Both the position numbers and the translations under genes were made by a program. Below are positions 26,780 to 35,748 of a DNA stretch of 64,000 nucleotides, piece after piece; the stretch's first letter is position 1, and every line of letters begins with the position of its first letter. The notes under the pieces are model-generated. The model worked only from the letters and a program-made list of their open reading frames with translations, did no database searches and was not told the origin of the DNA. The stretch is from Nitrospira sp. (GTDB taxonomy: Bacteria; Nitrospirota; Nitrospiria; Nitrospirales; Nitrospiraceae): contig JAFEBL010000045.1 of the NCBI GenBank assembly GCA_018242665.1, positions 1 to 64,000 of the forward strand, in the 5' to 3' direction.

Positions 26780-27487
26780 TCAGGCCAGTGCCGGCGGTCT
26801 GGTGAAACCGTTCTGATGAGCGCGGATAAGTAGTTTCTGGCGATTCGACACACCAAGCTTGTCGAAAATACTGGTGAGGTGATGCCTGACCGTAATGCTC
26901 GAAATGCACAGGCGATCTGCAATGTCTTTGTTGGACAGCCCTTCGCTCACGAGCCGTACTACCTCTTGTTCCCGCTCTGTCAGTCCGTCAAATCGTTTGA
27001 TCTGTATGGAGGCGCGGGGAATCAACGAGGGAAGTATCGCCGGATTGCTCAAGCTCTGTCCCTGGTCTTGTCTGCCGAAGCTCAGCGCAACGTCTTCATC
27101 CGTTCTGGCAAGGTGGGCAATCGTCGCGATGAGCACAGCAGAGGGTTGTATCTTCAGCACAATGCCGTCGATTCCGGATGCAAATGCTTGACGGGTGCGA
27201 TCGACGTCATCGAATCCGCTCAATAGAATGAGTTTAATGGTGGGAATGACACGCCTGATCTTCCGAATCAGCTCGGGAATAGCCTGATCATTTTCCGTCT
27301 CAAGAATGGCGATATCCGGACGATCGTTCGTCAACACGTCTTCCAGATTGGCTCCGTGGGCGGTTTGCCCAATGAGCTTAATCCAGGTTTCCGCTTCCAC
27401 GATCCTCTGCAAGCCCAGCCGCAGGAGATAGTTACTGCTCAGAATTGCCACTACCGTTTTGGCCACTGCTGCTTCGGGTCCGTTCAT
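26780..27487 (-). CDS. LuxR/NarL-family regulator with atypical receiver domain
   Basis: A 235 aa protein with an N-terminal CheY-like receiver fold and a C-terminal LuxR HTH (LTEREQEVVRLVSEGLSNKD, ITVRHHLTSIFDKL). The receiver lacks key residues. The acidic pair at the end of strand 1 is Ser-Ser-Asn (about 17-19), and the phospho-acceptor position in RPDIAILE is Glu 63. It probably does not respond to phosphorylation. The ATG at 27487 is preceded by AGGAGGCG; the longer frame upstream is unlikely. It may control the neighbouring polysaccharide locus, but the target is not shown. Confidence 0.88.
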   Translation of the reverse strand: MNGPEAAVAKTVVAILSSNYLLRLGLQRIVEAETWIKLIGQTAHGANLEDVLTNDRPDIAILETENDQAIPELIRKIRRVIPTIKLILLSGFDDVDRTRQAFASGIDGIVLKIQPSAVLIATIAHLARTDEDVALSFGRQDQGQSLSNPAILPSLIPRASIQIKRFDGLTEREQEVVRLVSEGLSNKDIADRLCISSITVRHHLTSIFDKLGVSNRQKLLIRAHQNGFTRPPALA

Positions 27488-27563
27488 TACGCCTCCTGAC
27501 TGGCACACTCCATCTGTAAACGTCGAAGCTTCGGAAAGCATGCTACGTAATAAGTCAAATACT

Positions 27564-27635
27564 ACGCAGTAAATGCTAGGTTGAACAAGTGATTCCAGAG
27601 ACCTTCGACGGCGCATAATCGCATACTTACTGCGT
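27564..27635. repeat. Spaced inverted repeat upstream of the LuxR-type gene
   Basis: ACGCAGTAA (27564-27572) and TTACTGCGT (27627-27635) are perfect reverse complements 54 nt apart, each flanked by further partial matches (ATGC side, TATGC side). They lie 75-150 nt upstream of the regulator start, where operator half-sites would be expected. The surrounding 27488-27888 interval otherwise shows no gene. Confidence 0.35.
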
Positions 27636-27888
27636 GTCAGGCAATCGGTAACTTCCACCAGGAAATCGACCTAAAGGCTTGCCCATCGTCGCTTTGCGCA
27701 GACGTTCTGTCTACGTAGAGAGAAATGGCAATGTGCACAAAAATGTACGCACGTCTTCTTACTGGAGGACAACCTCGTGCCATAGCTAGGGTGACGACGG
27801 ACGGGAGCAGATCTCGCACGTGATTCTCCGGCGTGCCATCCGCTATTCGTACGTCGATTAGGCATGACGGCGCGAGTCCACGAGCCTA

Positions 27889-28179
27889 TCAAAAGATTTT
27901 TGACAACACGGCGCCAGGAATTGACGCAGGAAGTGTGAGCGGCTGCTCATGCGGCTTCACCATCCGCGCTTCGGTGCCGGGCCTGTTTTTCTGCCGCTCC
28001 AGCCAAAAGATCCATCTGTTTAACGTCGCACAGGGTACAAATCCCATTTTCCCAGGATCCTTGTACGCAAACGCCGGAACCAGGCCGCGGACGAGAAATT
28101 TAGCAATAGTCTCTCTGGTCCAGACTACGAGGGCTGTTCCTGGTGTGTCTACGAGGTTGAATCGCGGGGGTTGTCTCAT
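27889..28179 (-). CDS. Small hypothetical protein, possibly DNA-binding (96 aa)
   Basis: Unrecognised. The middle (VRGLVPAFAYKDPGKMGFVP, then LNRWIFWLERQK) is loosely reminiscent of the excisionase/MerR-like winged helix in which a short strand is followed by LxxWL. The ATG has AGGAA at suitable spacing and an AT-rich TATTTAAAT further up. Codon content is not strongly gene-like, and this could be a remnant or a chance frame. Confidence 0.35.
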   Translation of the reverse strand: MRQPPRFNLVDTPGTALVVWTRETIAKFLVRGLVPAFAYKDPGKMGFVPCATLNRWIFWLERQKNRPGTEARMVKPHEQPLTLPASIPGAVLSKIF

Positions 28180-28560
28180 GCTTCCGGATTCCTGAGAGAT
28201 TTAAATAGACGCATTTCTCAGGGCGCCATATCTGCCGGGAGGCGTGAAGTCCGGGACCAGCACAAACGTACGAGAGACGATCCGTGTCCGGCGGTGATGA
28301 CAGGCACCAATATCCGATGTGTGGCGCGGCGCGACCCTGTATAAGTGGCCGGCCATGAAACCGGACGGCCGGGGTGGATGGCCGCTGTGAACAAGACGTC
28401 GACAAGACTGTTGACGGATAGAGCGTTCAAGAAGGCGGTTCCTGTTTGGTCGGGAAATGATGTGGTTTCCTCACTCGGCGAATGTCGAAGTTCACACCAA
28501 GGCAGGTTAATGGTGTTGCGAAGCACTGTCGCGAATGAGATTTGATCGGATTGGTAAAGG
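28180..28560. other. Intergenic region before the orphan OrfA-like gene
   Basis: About 380 nt with no convincing gene. A short CCGGCC/GGCCGG hairpin with a 12-nt loop lies near 28350-28375. I see no good -35/-10 pair or sigma-54 element. Confidence 0.3.
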
Positions 28561-28836
28561 ATGCGCTCCCGTTTTACTGACCAAAAAAAACAACAGATTC
28601 TGAAAGAAGGATGCCTGAAAGGCGGCATCGAGCGCGTGTGCAGGAAGTACGGCATTTCTGTGAGCACGTTCTATCGCTGGAGAAGCCGTCTAGGCGTCAG
28701 AGGTTCAGACCCGATCGTTCATCTGCGTTCTCTGCAACAGGAAAATCGACGGCTCAAGCATCGGGTGGCTGAACTCTCGTTGGACTACACCATTCTTCGA
28801 TCGGCATTGATCAACGATAGAGAAAGTGAATGTTGA
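28561..28836 (+). CDS. Orphan IS3/IS911 OrfA-like HTH protein (91 aa)
   Basis: It matches the OrfA type of IS3-family transposases: an N-terminal HTH (RSRFTDQKKQQILKEG, ERVCRKYGISVSTFYRWRSR) followed by a leucine-zipper-like coil (LRSLQQENRRLKHRVAELSL). Length is normal for OrfA. No OrfB with a DDE domain follows, and no terminal inverted repeats are visible. It is therefore a solo remnant or a co-opted DNA-binding protein. It sits just upstream of the polysaccharide operon. Confidence 0.75.
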   Translation: MRSRFTDQKKQQILKEGCLKGGIERVCRKYGISVSTFYRWRSRLGVRGSDPIVHLRSLQQENRRLKHRVAELSLDYTILRSALINDRESEC

Positions 28837-28873
28837 TGCACACGGCTCTATGGTCCGTCGACAGGAGGTCCCA

Positions 28874-28999
28874 ATGAGCATGGGGCTGGATGCCATGTCG
28901 CTGCCCCGGCGAACGTCGACCGACGTGTCTCGCACACTAGGGACCGATCGGGCTTCCTGTGCCGCGCCTCTGTCCTCGAACAGAGGAGGCATGGCATGA
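28874..28999 (+). CDS. 41-codon leader ORF coupled to the polysaccharide operon
   Basis: A strong ribosome site (ACAGGAGGTCCCA) precedes ATG 28874. The frame encodes 41 residues (starting MSMGLDAMSLPRRTS) and stops in ATGA overlap with the next start at 28996. A second AGAGGAGG lies just before that start. The peptide has no recognisable motif. The layout suggests translational coupling or leader control. Confidence 0.45.
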   Translation: MSMGLDAMSLPRRTSTDVSRTLGTDRASCAAPLSSNRGGMA

Positions 29000-30726
29000 A
29001 AGCAGTGATTATGGATGGCGCGCCGTGGGCCGGAACGATGTTGGCGTTTCCTGTCGGACACGAATTGTTGATCCATCATTTGCTGTCTCTGTTGAGGAGA
29101 CACGGTGTCCGTGAGGTGGCGATCGTCTCCTGTGAGCAGGACCCGCATATCCGTGAGTTGGCTTGTCAGGCCGGTGCCTCGCAAAACATGACGGTATTGT
29201 GGCGAACGGAGGCCATCTACCGTGGCACTGCCGGCAGTGTAGAGGTCGTGAAGGACTTTCTCGATACGCCAACCTTCCTGGGCATACATGCCAACGTGTA
29301 TGTGCGGGATGTGGATTTCACGGCAGCCTTGTCCTTTCACCGCCAGCATCACGCGAGCATCACGTTGGTCGTGCAACGCCGGGAGGGGGCTGACGATGCT
29401 CTGGAAACCGTGGAAATGGATCCGGCCGGATTGGTGTCCCGGGTCAATATTCTGCATTGGTCGAGAAATCGTCGCAGCCGGCTTGCTCCTTGCGGACTCT
29501 ATGTGTTCGACCGCGACGTGCTCTCACAGATCCCTCGCGATGAATACTTTGACGTGAATGAGCAACTCGTGCCCCTGATTCGAAGCCGGGGCGGCGTCAT
29601 TCGTGCGTATGAGATAGACGGAGGGGTGCACGCCATCCAGGGGCCCGAAGATTTTCTTTGGTTGAACCGGGAAATCCTCTTGAAGGATCTGCCAAGCCCT
29701 GCTCGCGGCGATGGCCACCAGCCTGGCCTAGATGAGATTGTCATAGGTGAGAATGCGGACATTTCCCCCCATTCGTTCTTGCTTGGCCCTCTGGTTATCG
29801 GACCGAATTGTATCGTGGAGGACTACGTTCAGCTGATTGGACCGGCGGTGATCGGGCCGACTTCGCACTTAGAAAAGGGAAGTCTGGTACGGGAAAGTGT
29901 GCTGCGATCCGGCACGAGGGTGCGAGGCAATGCCCGAGTGGAATATTCGGTAGTCGGCGGAGATGAAACGGTGCCTGAGGGGATGCGGCTGCGCAGCACC
30001 TATTGGACCACCGTGAATCCGGACATGCGCGAATCACGGGGTGCGATCGAGCACAGCCCTTCCAGTCACATGTTGCCTCGTCTCCGGCAGACGCCACGTG
30101 CGGTGATCACGTCAGGGGGCAAGCGGGTGCGATCGGTCTATGAGGGCTTGAAATCGGTCATCGACCGGACGGGCGCCGCGATCGGCATAGTTCTGGTCGG
30201 CCCCCTTCTGCTCCTCATTGCCGCCGCAGTCAAATTGGATTCTCCCGGGCCGATATTTTTTTCGCAAAAGCGATGCGGAAAAGATGGCCGAGAATTCTGG
30301 ATGCATAAGTTTCGAACGATGGTGCCGGATGCGGAGCAACGGCAACAGGATTTGAAAGCCCGCAATAGCGTCGATGGACCGATGTTCAAGTTGGAAGAAG
30401 ATCCGCGCATCACTCGGGTCGGCAAGTTGCTTCGTAAAACGAGTCTCGATGAATTGCCGCAATTGCTGAATGTGTTGCGCGGGGACATGAGCCTGGTGGG
30501 GCCTCGCCCGCTTGCGTATGACGAAATGAAGTTCTGCCCTACATGGCGGGATGCGCGCCTCACGGTTCATCCCGGCTTGACCGGACTTTGGCAGGTGAAG
30601 GCACGCAATCGCAATCGATTCTCAGAGTGGATCCGATATGACCTCGAGTACGTTCGTCGGCGCTCATTGTTGCTGGATATGTACATTCTGATCCGGACCG
30701 CCCGCGTGCTGTTGAAAGGAGTGTGA
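28996..30726 (+). CDS. Fused nucleotidyltransferase-like / beta-helix / phosphoglycosyltransferase
   Basis: The 576 aa protein has three parts. Residues 1-230 resemble sugar-nucleotide pyrophosphorylases but lack the GGxGTRLxP loop (it reads MKAVIMDGAPWAGTM), so this part is probably inactive in nucleotidyl transfer. Residues about 250-335 form hexapeptide left-handed beta-helix turns (VIGENADISPHSFLLGPLVI). Residues about 375-576 are a WcaJ/ExoY-type phosphoglycosyltransferase with a membrane helix, KFRTM, KTSLDELPQL and LVGPRPL. The last part would start repeat-unit assembly on undecaprenyl phosphate at the inner membrane. Confidence 0.85.
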   Translation: MKAVIMDGAPWAGTMLAFPVGHELLIHHLLSLLRRHGVREVAIVSCEQDPHIRELACQAGASQNMTVLWRTEAIYRGTAGSVEVVKDFLDTPTFLGIHANVYVRDVDFTAALSFHRQHHASITLVVQRREGADDALETVEMDPAGLVSRVNILHWSRNRRSRLAPCGLYVFDRDVLSQIPRDEYFDVNEQLVPLIRSRGGVIRAYEIDGGVHAIQGPEDFLWLNREILLKDLPSPARGDGHQPGLDEIVIGENADISPHSFLLGPLVIGPNCIVEDYVQLIGPAVIGPTSHLEKGSLVRESVLRSGTRVRGNARVEYSVVGGDETVPEGMRLRSTYWTTVNPDMRESRGAIEHSPSSHMLPRLRQTPRAVITSGGKRVRSVYEGLKSVIDRTGAAIGIVLVGPLLLLIAAAVKLDSPGPIFFSQKRCGKDGREFWMHKFRTMVPDAEQRQQDLKARNSVDGPMFKLEEDPRITRVGKLLRKTSLDELPQLLNVLRGDMSLVGPRPLAYDEMKFCPTWRDARLTVHPGLTGLWQVKARNRNRFSEWIRYDLEYVRRRSLLLDMYILIRTARVLLKGV

Positions 30727-32948
30727 GGAACGTGTCGTACCCCAATGGCCTCCGAGAAGCGAAGTCCGCGGATACGCCAAGCCAGTCTGCGTTTGGCCTG
30801 AGAGAGCATCTGATTACCATCTTCCGGCAAAAACGGACATTGCTCACTATCATCGGAGTCGCGACCATGGTGGCGGGTCCTGGCTCCTTCCTGATGACGA
30901 ACATGTATAGCGCGGAAGTTCGTCTGCTCATCCAGAATGCGAGGACTCCGTTCAGCATGAGCACGCCATTGACTGGTCAGGTATTCACCCCCTCCGAGAT
31001 CACGCAGAAAGATGACGTCGCGACAGAAGTGCAAATCTTCACCAGTCCGATCCTGCTCGACAAACTGGTTGACTATTACGGGAACGAGCGGGTGTTGGCC
31101 TCCATGCGCACTCGATGGGACTGGTTTGCTGAATTACAGAGCGCCGCGTTCAACCAGATATCCGGACTACAGCCAGTCGCACAGTTGATGAGGTCGGTGG
31201 GATATTCCCCAAAGCCTCCGGATCTCCACTATGAAGCCGTGCAAAAACTTCGAGCCCACTTAAATGTGGAAGGGGTGCGACAAACCCATGTGTTTGTCGC
31301 CAGCCTTGATTCACCCGATCCCAACTTTTCCGCAGATGCGCTCAATGCATTGGTCGGCATCTATATGGACCATCAGTTGTCCGTTCGCAAAGGAAAGGGA
31401 GCGCGTGAGTTCTTTGACGAGCAGACGGAGCAAATGCGAGGCGAACTTCAAAAAGCCGAACTCCGGCTGCAGGCATTCAAAGACAAATGGAACATCGTCT
31501 CGATCGAGGACCAGAAACGGCATCTCTTGCAGCAAGTCACGCATACCGAAGCCGCCCTTCGTGAGAGTCAAGTCCTGGTGGCCGAAACCGAAGTGCGCAT
31601 TGCGAAATTGAAAGAACGATTGGCGGGGCAACAGGAAGCCATTCCATTGACCAACGTCTCGGAACGGAATCCGATGTTGGATCAGCTCAAAAACCGGTTG
31701 ATGCAGATGGAGTTGGAATATTCGCAGTATGTGCCTGATAGTCCGGCTGCGGCGGAGCTGGTTCGGGAGATTGCCACCGTGCGGGCTCGTCTCCAGGCGG
31801 AGAGCTCAAAAGTCACGGGCGCAGCCACCTCCGGCCTGAATCAAAATTATCAGGAATTGAAGCGCATCTTGGTCACCGAGGAAGGCCGCCGAGAAAGCTT
31901 GAGGCCCCGGCTTTCCGAGCTCACCAAGCAAGTGAAAGCCTACCGAGACTCGCTCAATACGCTGGATCAGCGGGAAATGGAATTACGCGGGCTTATGCGA
32001 GAGGTCAAGGTCAAGCAAGAGGCGTTTGATATTTACCTCAAGAAGGAAGAAGAGTCCCGCATCAATGAAGTGTTGGATCGCAAAGGTATCTCGAACGTCA
32101 CCGCGATTGAGCATGCCGCGGTTCCTCAAACGCCCGTCCGGCCTCGCAAGTTCTTGAATCTTGTCATGGGATTGTTAATTGGCCTGATCGGAGGATTTGG
32201 ATCGGCCTATGTGTCCGAGTACATGCGTCGATCGTTCGTGACGCGGGAAGATCTTGAAGTCGGCCTCAGACGCCCGGTGATTGCGGCGCTTCCCCTCATT
32301 CGATCCCAAACCAACGACGCTGGAATCTATGCCGTTGAATTGCGGCGAGCAGCACAACATGTCGTGCGTGCTTACCATGAACGAGGGCTGAGAACACTCC
32401 TCGTCACGAGCGCATTTCGTGGCGAGGGGCGGTCTCAAGTGGCGGATGCCCTCTCAAAAACGCTGAGCGAACAGAAGTTTCGCGTGTTGTTGATAGTCTT
32501 TGAGTCGGCTGAGCCACAGGCGCACGCAAAGATGGATGCTTCGGCGAAACCGGCGTACGGAGCGGGACGAGAAGTTGTAAACCTCCCTGAGCCCACTGAT
32601 CGACCACATCTCCATTGCCTGCGCGTCCAATCTCGTGAGGGAACCTCGCTGGATTTTGCCGAACGTCTTGCAGAGGTTGCCAAAACGATGCGTGATCGAT
32701 TTGACCTCATCGTCATCGACGGGCCCCCATTGATTTCATTCCCGGAAATGCAGGTCGCGATTGCGAGTGTCGACGGCACGGTGCTGGTCGTGGAGGCTGA
32801 GCGGACGGTCTCAGTCGCGGCGGCTCAGGCTGTGACTTCGATTGAAAGTGCTGGTGGACACTTGTTGGGACTTGTGTTGAACAAGCGGCACTATGTGATT
32901 CCAGACTGGATTTACGATCGATGGTTAGCGGCCTGCGGAAGAGAATGA
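30723..32948 (+). CDS. Wzc-like polysaccharide co-polymerase with degenerate kinase domain
   Basis: Controls chain length in Wzy-dependent export. The 741 aa protein has an N-terminal Wzz-type membrane segment (residues about 38-58), a long periplasmic coiled coil (about 200-440), a second membrane helix with the Pro-rich PVRPRKFLN approach (about 475-500), and a cytoplasmic BY-kinase-like domain. In that domain the P-loop reads TSAFRGEGRS, with Arg in place of the Walker Lys, while VIDGPP is kept. No Tyr cluster ends the protein. It overlaps the previous stop (GTGA). Confidence 0.85.
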   Translation: MRNVSYPNGLREAKSADTPSQSAFGLREHLITIFRQKRTLLTIIGVATMVAGPGSFLMTNMYSAEVRLLIQNARTPFSMSTPLTGQVFTPSEITQKDDVATEVQIFTSPILLDKLVDYYGNERVLASMRTRWDWFAELQSAAFNQISGLQPVAQLMRSVGYSPKPPDLHYEAVQKLRAHLNVEGVRQTHVFVASLDSPDPNFSADALNALVGIYMDHQLSVRKGKGAREFFDEQTEQMRGELQKAELRLQAFKDKWNIVSIEDQKRHLLQQVTHTEAALRESQVLVAETEVRIAKLKERLAGQQEAIPLTNVSERNPMLDQLKNRLMQMELEYSQYVPDSPAAAELVREIATVRARLQAESSKVTGAATSGLNQNYQELKRILVTEEGRRESLRPRLSELTKQVKAYRDSLNTLDQREMELRGLMREVKVKQEAFDIYLKKEEESRINEVLDRKGISNVTAIEHAAVPQTPVRPRKFLNLVMGLLIGLIGGFGSAYVSEYMRRSFVTREDLEVGLRRPVIAALPLIRSQTNDAGIYAVELRRAAQHVVRAYHERGLRTLLVTSAFRGEGRSQVADALSKTLSEQKFRVLLIVFESAEPQAHAKMDASAKPAYGAGREVVNLPEPTDRPHLHCLRVQSREGTSLDFAERLAEVAKTMRDRFDLIVIDGPPLISFPEMQVAIASVDGTVLVVEAERTVSVAAAQAVTSIESAGGHLLGLVLNKRHYVIPDWIYDRWLAACGRE

Positions 32949-33043
32949 CAGGAGCGAAGACAATGCTTCCATCGGACAGTCGGATCGGCTCTGGTATGTC
33001 GGCAGGGCTAGCTGTCGGTCGGTGACCTGGCAAGGAACACAGG

Positions 33044-34318
33044 GTGCGTCAGTTGAACCAAAAATGTGGAACGAGATGTTGGTGGGGCTTGCTTCTGGTG
33101 CCAAGCCTGTGGTTCTGCGCAACGGGCATCAAACCGTTGCTGACACCTGAGGCTGTCGCAGGTTGCCGTAGCGACGTGTCTTCGCCGACCACCAACGGTC
33201 TGCCGTCGGTTGATCGTGTCACCCTTGCGCCCCCTTCGAATGGCGCCTATATCGGGCTCTATAGCATCGGCTCCGTCGTGGAGGATCACAGGAGTTTTAT
33301 GGCCAAAACTGGTCATACTCCTGCGGTCGTCTTTACGTTCCATGATTGGGTGTCCGATGAAGACTGGGCCTCCTCCCATCCGCACCTCCGGACATTCACG
33401 GATCCGTTGGAATCATCCGCCATCAGTCCGCTCGAGTTTGCCGCGGAGCTCAGGAAGGAAGGCGCGATGCTGGCAGTGGCATGGGCCATCCAGTGCTGCG
33501 ACTGGGAGTCCAGACTATTCTGGCATGGTTTCCGTAAACCAACGGTAACCGTTTCCCGCCTGCTCCGAGGCGATTTCGATCCGTATATTAAGACTGTGGC
33601 TCGCCAAATCAAAGCCTATCAACACCCGCTGATGCTGACTCTGTTTAGTGAATTCAACTATCAAGGGATGATGAGCTTCGGGACGGGAGGTATTGATCGT
33701 TTGGGCGATGTTGATCATCTCTGCCGGCTGTATGGCGATCCGACTTGGCCGGACGGGCCCGAACGGATTCGAGATGCCTTCATTCATGTCATTCAGTTGT
33801 TCAGGCAAGAAGAGGTTCGAAACGTGACCTGGTTCATGTATGCCGGTTCACATTACATGAATCTGCATCACGAGGACTCGAGTCCATGGTTGCATCCGAA
33901 ATACTTCTATCCTGGCGATGAGTATATCGATTGGGTCGGACAGAGCGCCTATTTCGTCGACCCTCAGGCCCATCAAAACATTCGGCAGGAGGATCTTGCG
34001 ACCTCCCTCACGGAAGCACTGGAGCCTGGGTATGAAGCCTGGGGCTCAGTCACACAGCGTCCGTTGTTTCTTCCAGAGTTTGGAGTGCTCGGCGATCGAT
34101 CATCAAGCAGAGCCCGCATGATCCAAGAGGCGTTCGGCGAGGTGTTGCCACGTATGCCTCGAGTGAAGGCCGTCACAGTCGCCGACTTCAAGATTGCGGA
34201 AGATTTTTACGAGGTCCCTCGTCTCGCTACCTTCGACGATGAAACCGCGGCATGGAAGGGGGCAGTGCGGGACAATCCGCACTACATCACCCGTGCCGTA
34301 TTCAAGGCCGGTGAGTAA
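33044..34318 (+). CDS. Secreted GH26-like glycoside hydrolase
   Basis: The 424 aa product has an N-terminal hydrophobic segment (residues 12-28) compatible with a signal or anchor, then a TIM-barrel resembling GH26 mannanase-type enzymes: AVVFTFHDW, the putative acid Glu in LFSEFNYQG (about 202), GQSAYF, and the putative nucleophile Glu in LFLPEFGV (about 344). Within a polymer synthesis operon it could trim or release the nascent polysaccharide in the periplasm. Family assignment is by motif pattern. Start GTG 33044. Confidence 0.7.
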   Translation: MRQLNQKCGTRCWWGLLLVPSLWFCATGIKPLLTPEAVAGCRSDVSSPTTNGLPSVDRVTLAPPSNGAYIGLYSIGSVVEDHRSFMAKTGHTPAVVFTFHDWVSDEDWASSHPHLRTFTDPLESSAISPLEFAAELRKEGAMLAVAWAIQCCDWESRLFWHGFRKPTVTVSRLLRGDFDPYIKTVARQIKAYQHPLMLTLFSEFNYQGMMSFGTGGIDRLGDVDHLCRLYGDPTWPDGPERIRDAFIHVIQLFRQEEVRNVTWFMYAGSHYMNLHHEDSSPWLHPKYFYPGDEYIDWVGQSAYFVDPQAHQNIRQEDLATSLTEALEPGYEAWGSVTQRPLFLPEFGVLGDRSSSRARMIQEAFGEVLPRMPRVKAVTVADFKIAEDFYEVPRLATFDDETAAWKGAVRDNPHYITRAVFKAGE

Positions 34319-34325
34319 CGCGACG

Positions 34326-35705
34326 ATGGCTCTGCACGGGAAATGGACCCGCATGCTTGCGATGTTCACCCTCTGTTTCGTGCTACGCCTGTTGGTCGGA
34401 TTGCTCATTGACGCCACGGTGCCGGTCATCAAGCGTGCGGATGTATATTCCGACATTGCCGCACATATGGTTCGAGGTCATGGCTTTGTGGCCGAAGTGA
34501 ACGGAGCACCGATCACCTGGAGAGCTCCGCTGTATCCGACCTTTCTCGCTGCGATCTATAGCCTGTTTGGCGAGTACAACGGGACCGCGGTCTTCATCGC
34601 GCAAGCGGCACTGGATTCGATCAGCGCCGTCCTGCTCTTTTGGATGGGCACGCGACTCTTTGGCGAGTCTGTGGGGGGCCTGTCAGCCGTGGCATTTGCA
34701 TTGCACCCGATTTCCGCCTACTACTCTCTTCGATTCATGCCCGAACCGCTCTTTACTCTGGCATTTGTGGCGACAACTGCTGCCTGGCTTATAGCAGTGC
34801 AATCATTGCGTGCCAGTATGTTTGCGGGTGTTGGAACCTTGGTTGCCGTTGCGGCGTTGGTGAAGCCAGTGGCGTTAGGGCTGTGTCCCGTTTTGGCGGG
34901 CTGTGCCTGGTACCGCATACGGAATGAACCGCGTCGCGGGATGACGGCTGCGATGGCACTGATCGCGGCCTGCTTGCTCGTGTTAGGTCCCTGGGCTGTT
35001 CGTAACTATCACGTCACAGGGCATGTGGTCGCCGTGGCAACCGGGGGAGGGTATACCCTGTGGTTGGGAAATCAGATGGTGAGTAAGGGCCAGGAAGACT
35101 GGGAAGTCGACGACCTGACAAGGGCGAATCTCACTGAACTGCGCGATGCCGTGTTCGAAACAGCGGAGATCTCCCTTTATCGTGTGCCCCAGGCTTGGAA
35201 CGGCAGGATGGTCGGCTCGTTCGTTCAACCGGTGAATATCATCGTTGAAGAAGATCGAGCGTTTCTTCGTGCGGCATGGAACGAGATTTCGTCTCACCCG
35301 TTGGATAGCGTGGTGTTGCTGGTTCGGAAGTTCTTCAGATTCTGGTTCAGCATATTCCTACCGGAACATCGATGGGCGCAGTCCTACATCGTCATCTTTC
35401 AAACCCTATTCCTGGCATTGGCTGTCCTGGGCATGATGGAGGCCAGAAGACGGGGTGGGATTCTGTTTCTCTTGCTGCCTCCGGTGATGTTTCTTGCGGC
35501 GATCCATGCCGTGACCTTTGCCACCATTCGGTACAGTCTTCCGGCACTCGCCATCCTGACCATCTTTATGTCGGCCGGGCTGCGAGAAGCCATGCGTGTG
35601 CTGAGTGAAAAGTTTGGGATATCGGTTGATGTGTCATTCGTACGGTCGCTCTTGGCCGTGTCCCTGGCGCAAGCGGATATGCCGCGCCGAAGGCGTCGTC
35701 CATGA
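34326..35705 (+). CDS. GT39/PMT-like membrane glycosyltransferase
   Basis: A 459 aa polytopic protein with about ten hydrophobic segments. The first periplasmic loop carries DVYSDIAAHMVRGHGF, the acidic site typical of polyprenyl-phosphate-dependent enzymes of the PMT/ArnT type, followed by RAPLYPTFLA. It probably adds a sugar to the lipid-linked unit. The ATG at 34326 follows the preceding stop by 7 nt; a GTG at 34311 overlapping that gene is also possible. Confidence 0.8.
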   Translation: MALHGKWTRMLAMFTLCFVLRLLVGLLIDATVPVIKRADVYSDIAAHMVRGHGFVAEVNGAPITWRAPLYPTFLAAIYSLFGEYNGTAVFIAQAALDSISAVLLFWMGTRLFGESVGGLSAVAFALHPISAYYSLRFMPEPLFTLAFVATTAAWLIAVQSLRASMFAGVGTLVAVAALVKPVALGLCPVLAGCAWYRIRNEPRRGMTAAMALIAACLLVLGPWAVRNYHVTGHVVAVATGGGYTLWLGNQMVSKGQEDWEVDDLTRANLTELRDAVFETAEISLYRVPQAWNGRMVGSFVQPVNIIVEEDRAFLRAAWNEISSHPLDSVVLLVRKFFRFWFSIFLPEHRWAQSYIVIFQTLFLALAVLGMMEARRRGGILFLLLPPVMFLAAIHAVTFATIRYSLPALAILTIFMSAGLREAMRVLSEKFGISVDVSFVRSLLAVSLAQADMPRRRRRP

Positions 35706-35748
35706 TCGAGCAAGTTTGTGGTCCTCTCGATGAAAGAAATAGGGTAGC

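Noticed and set aside
28218-28667. A 149-codon minus-strand frame over the OrfA-like gene
   Set aside because: It overlaps the recognisable HTH gene in antisense and shows no motif.
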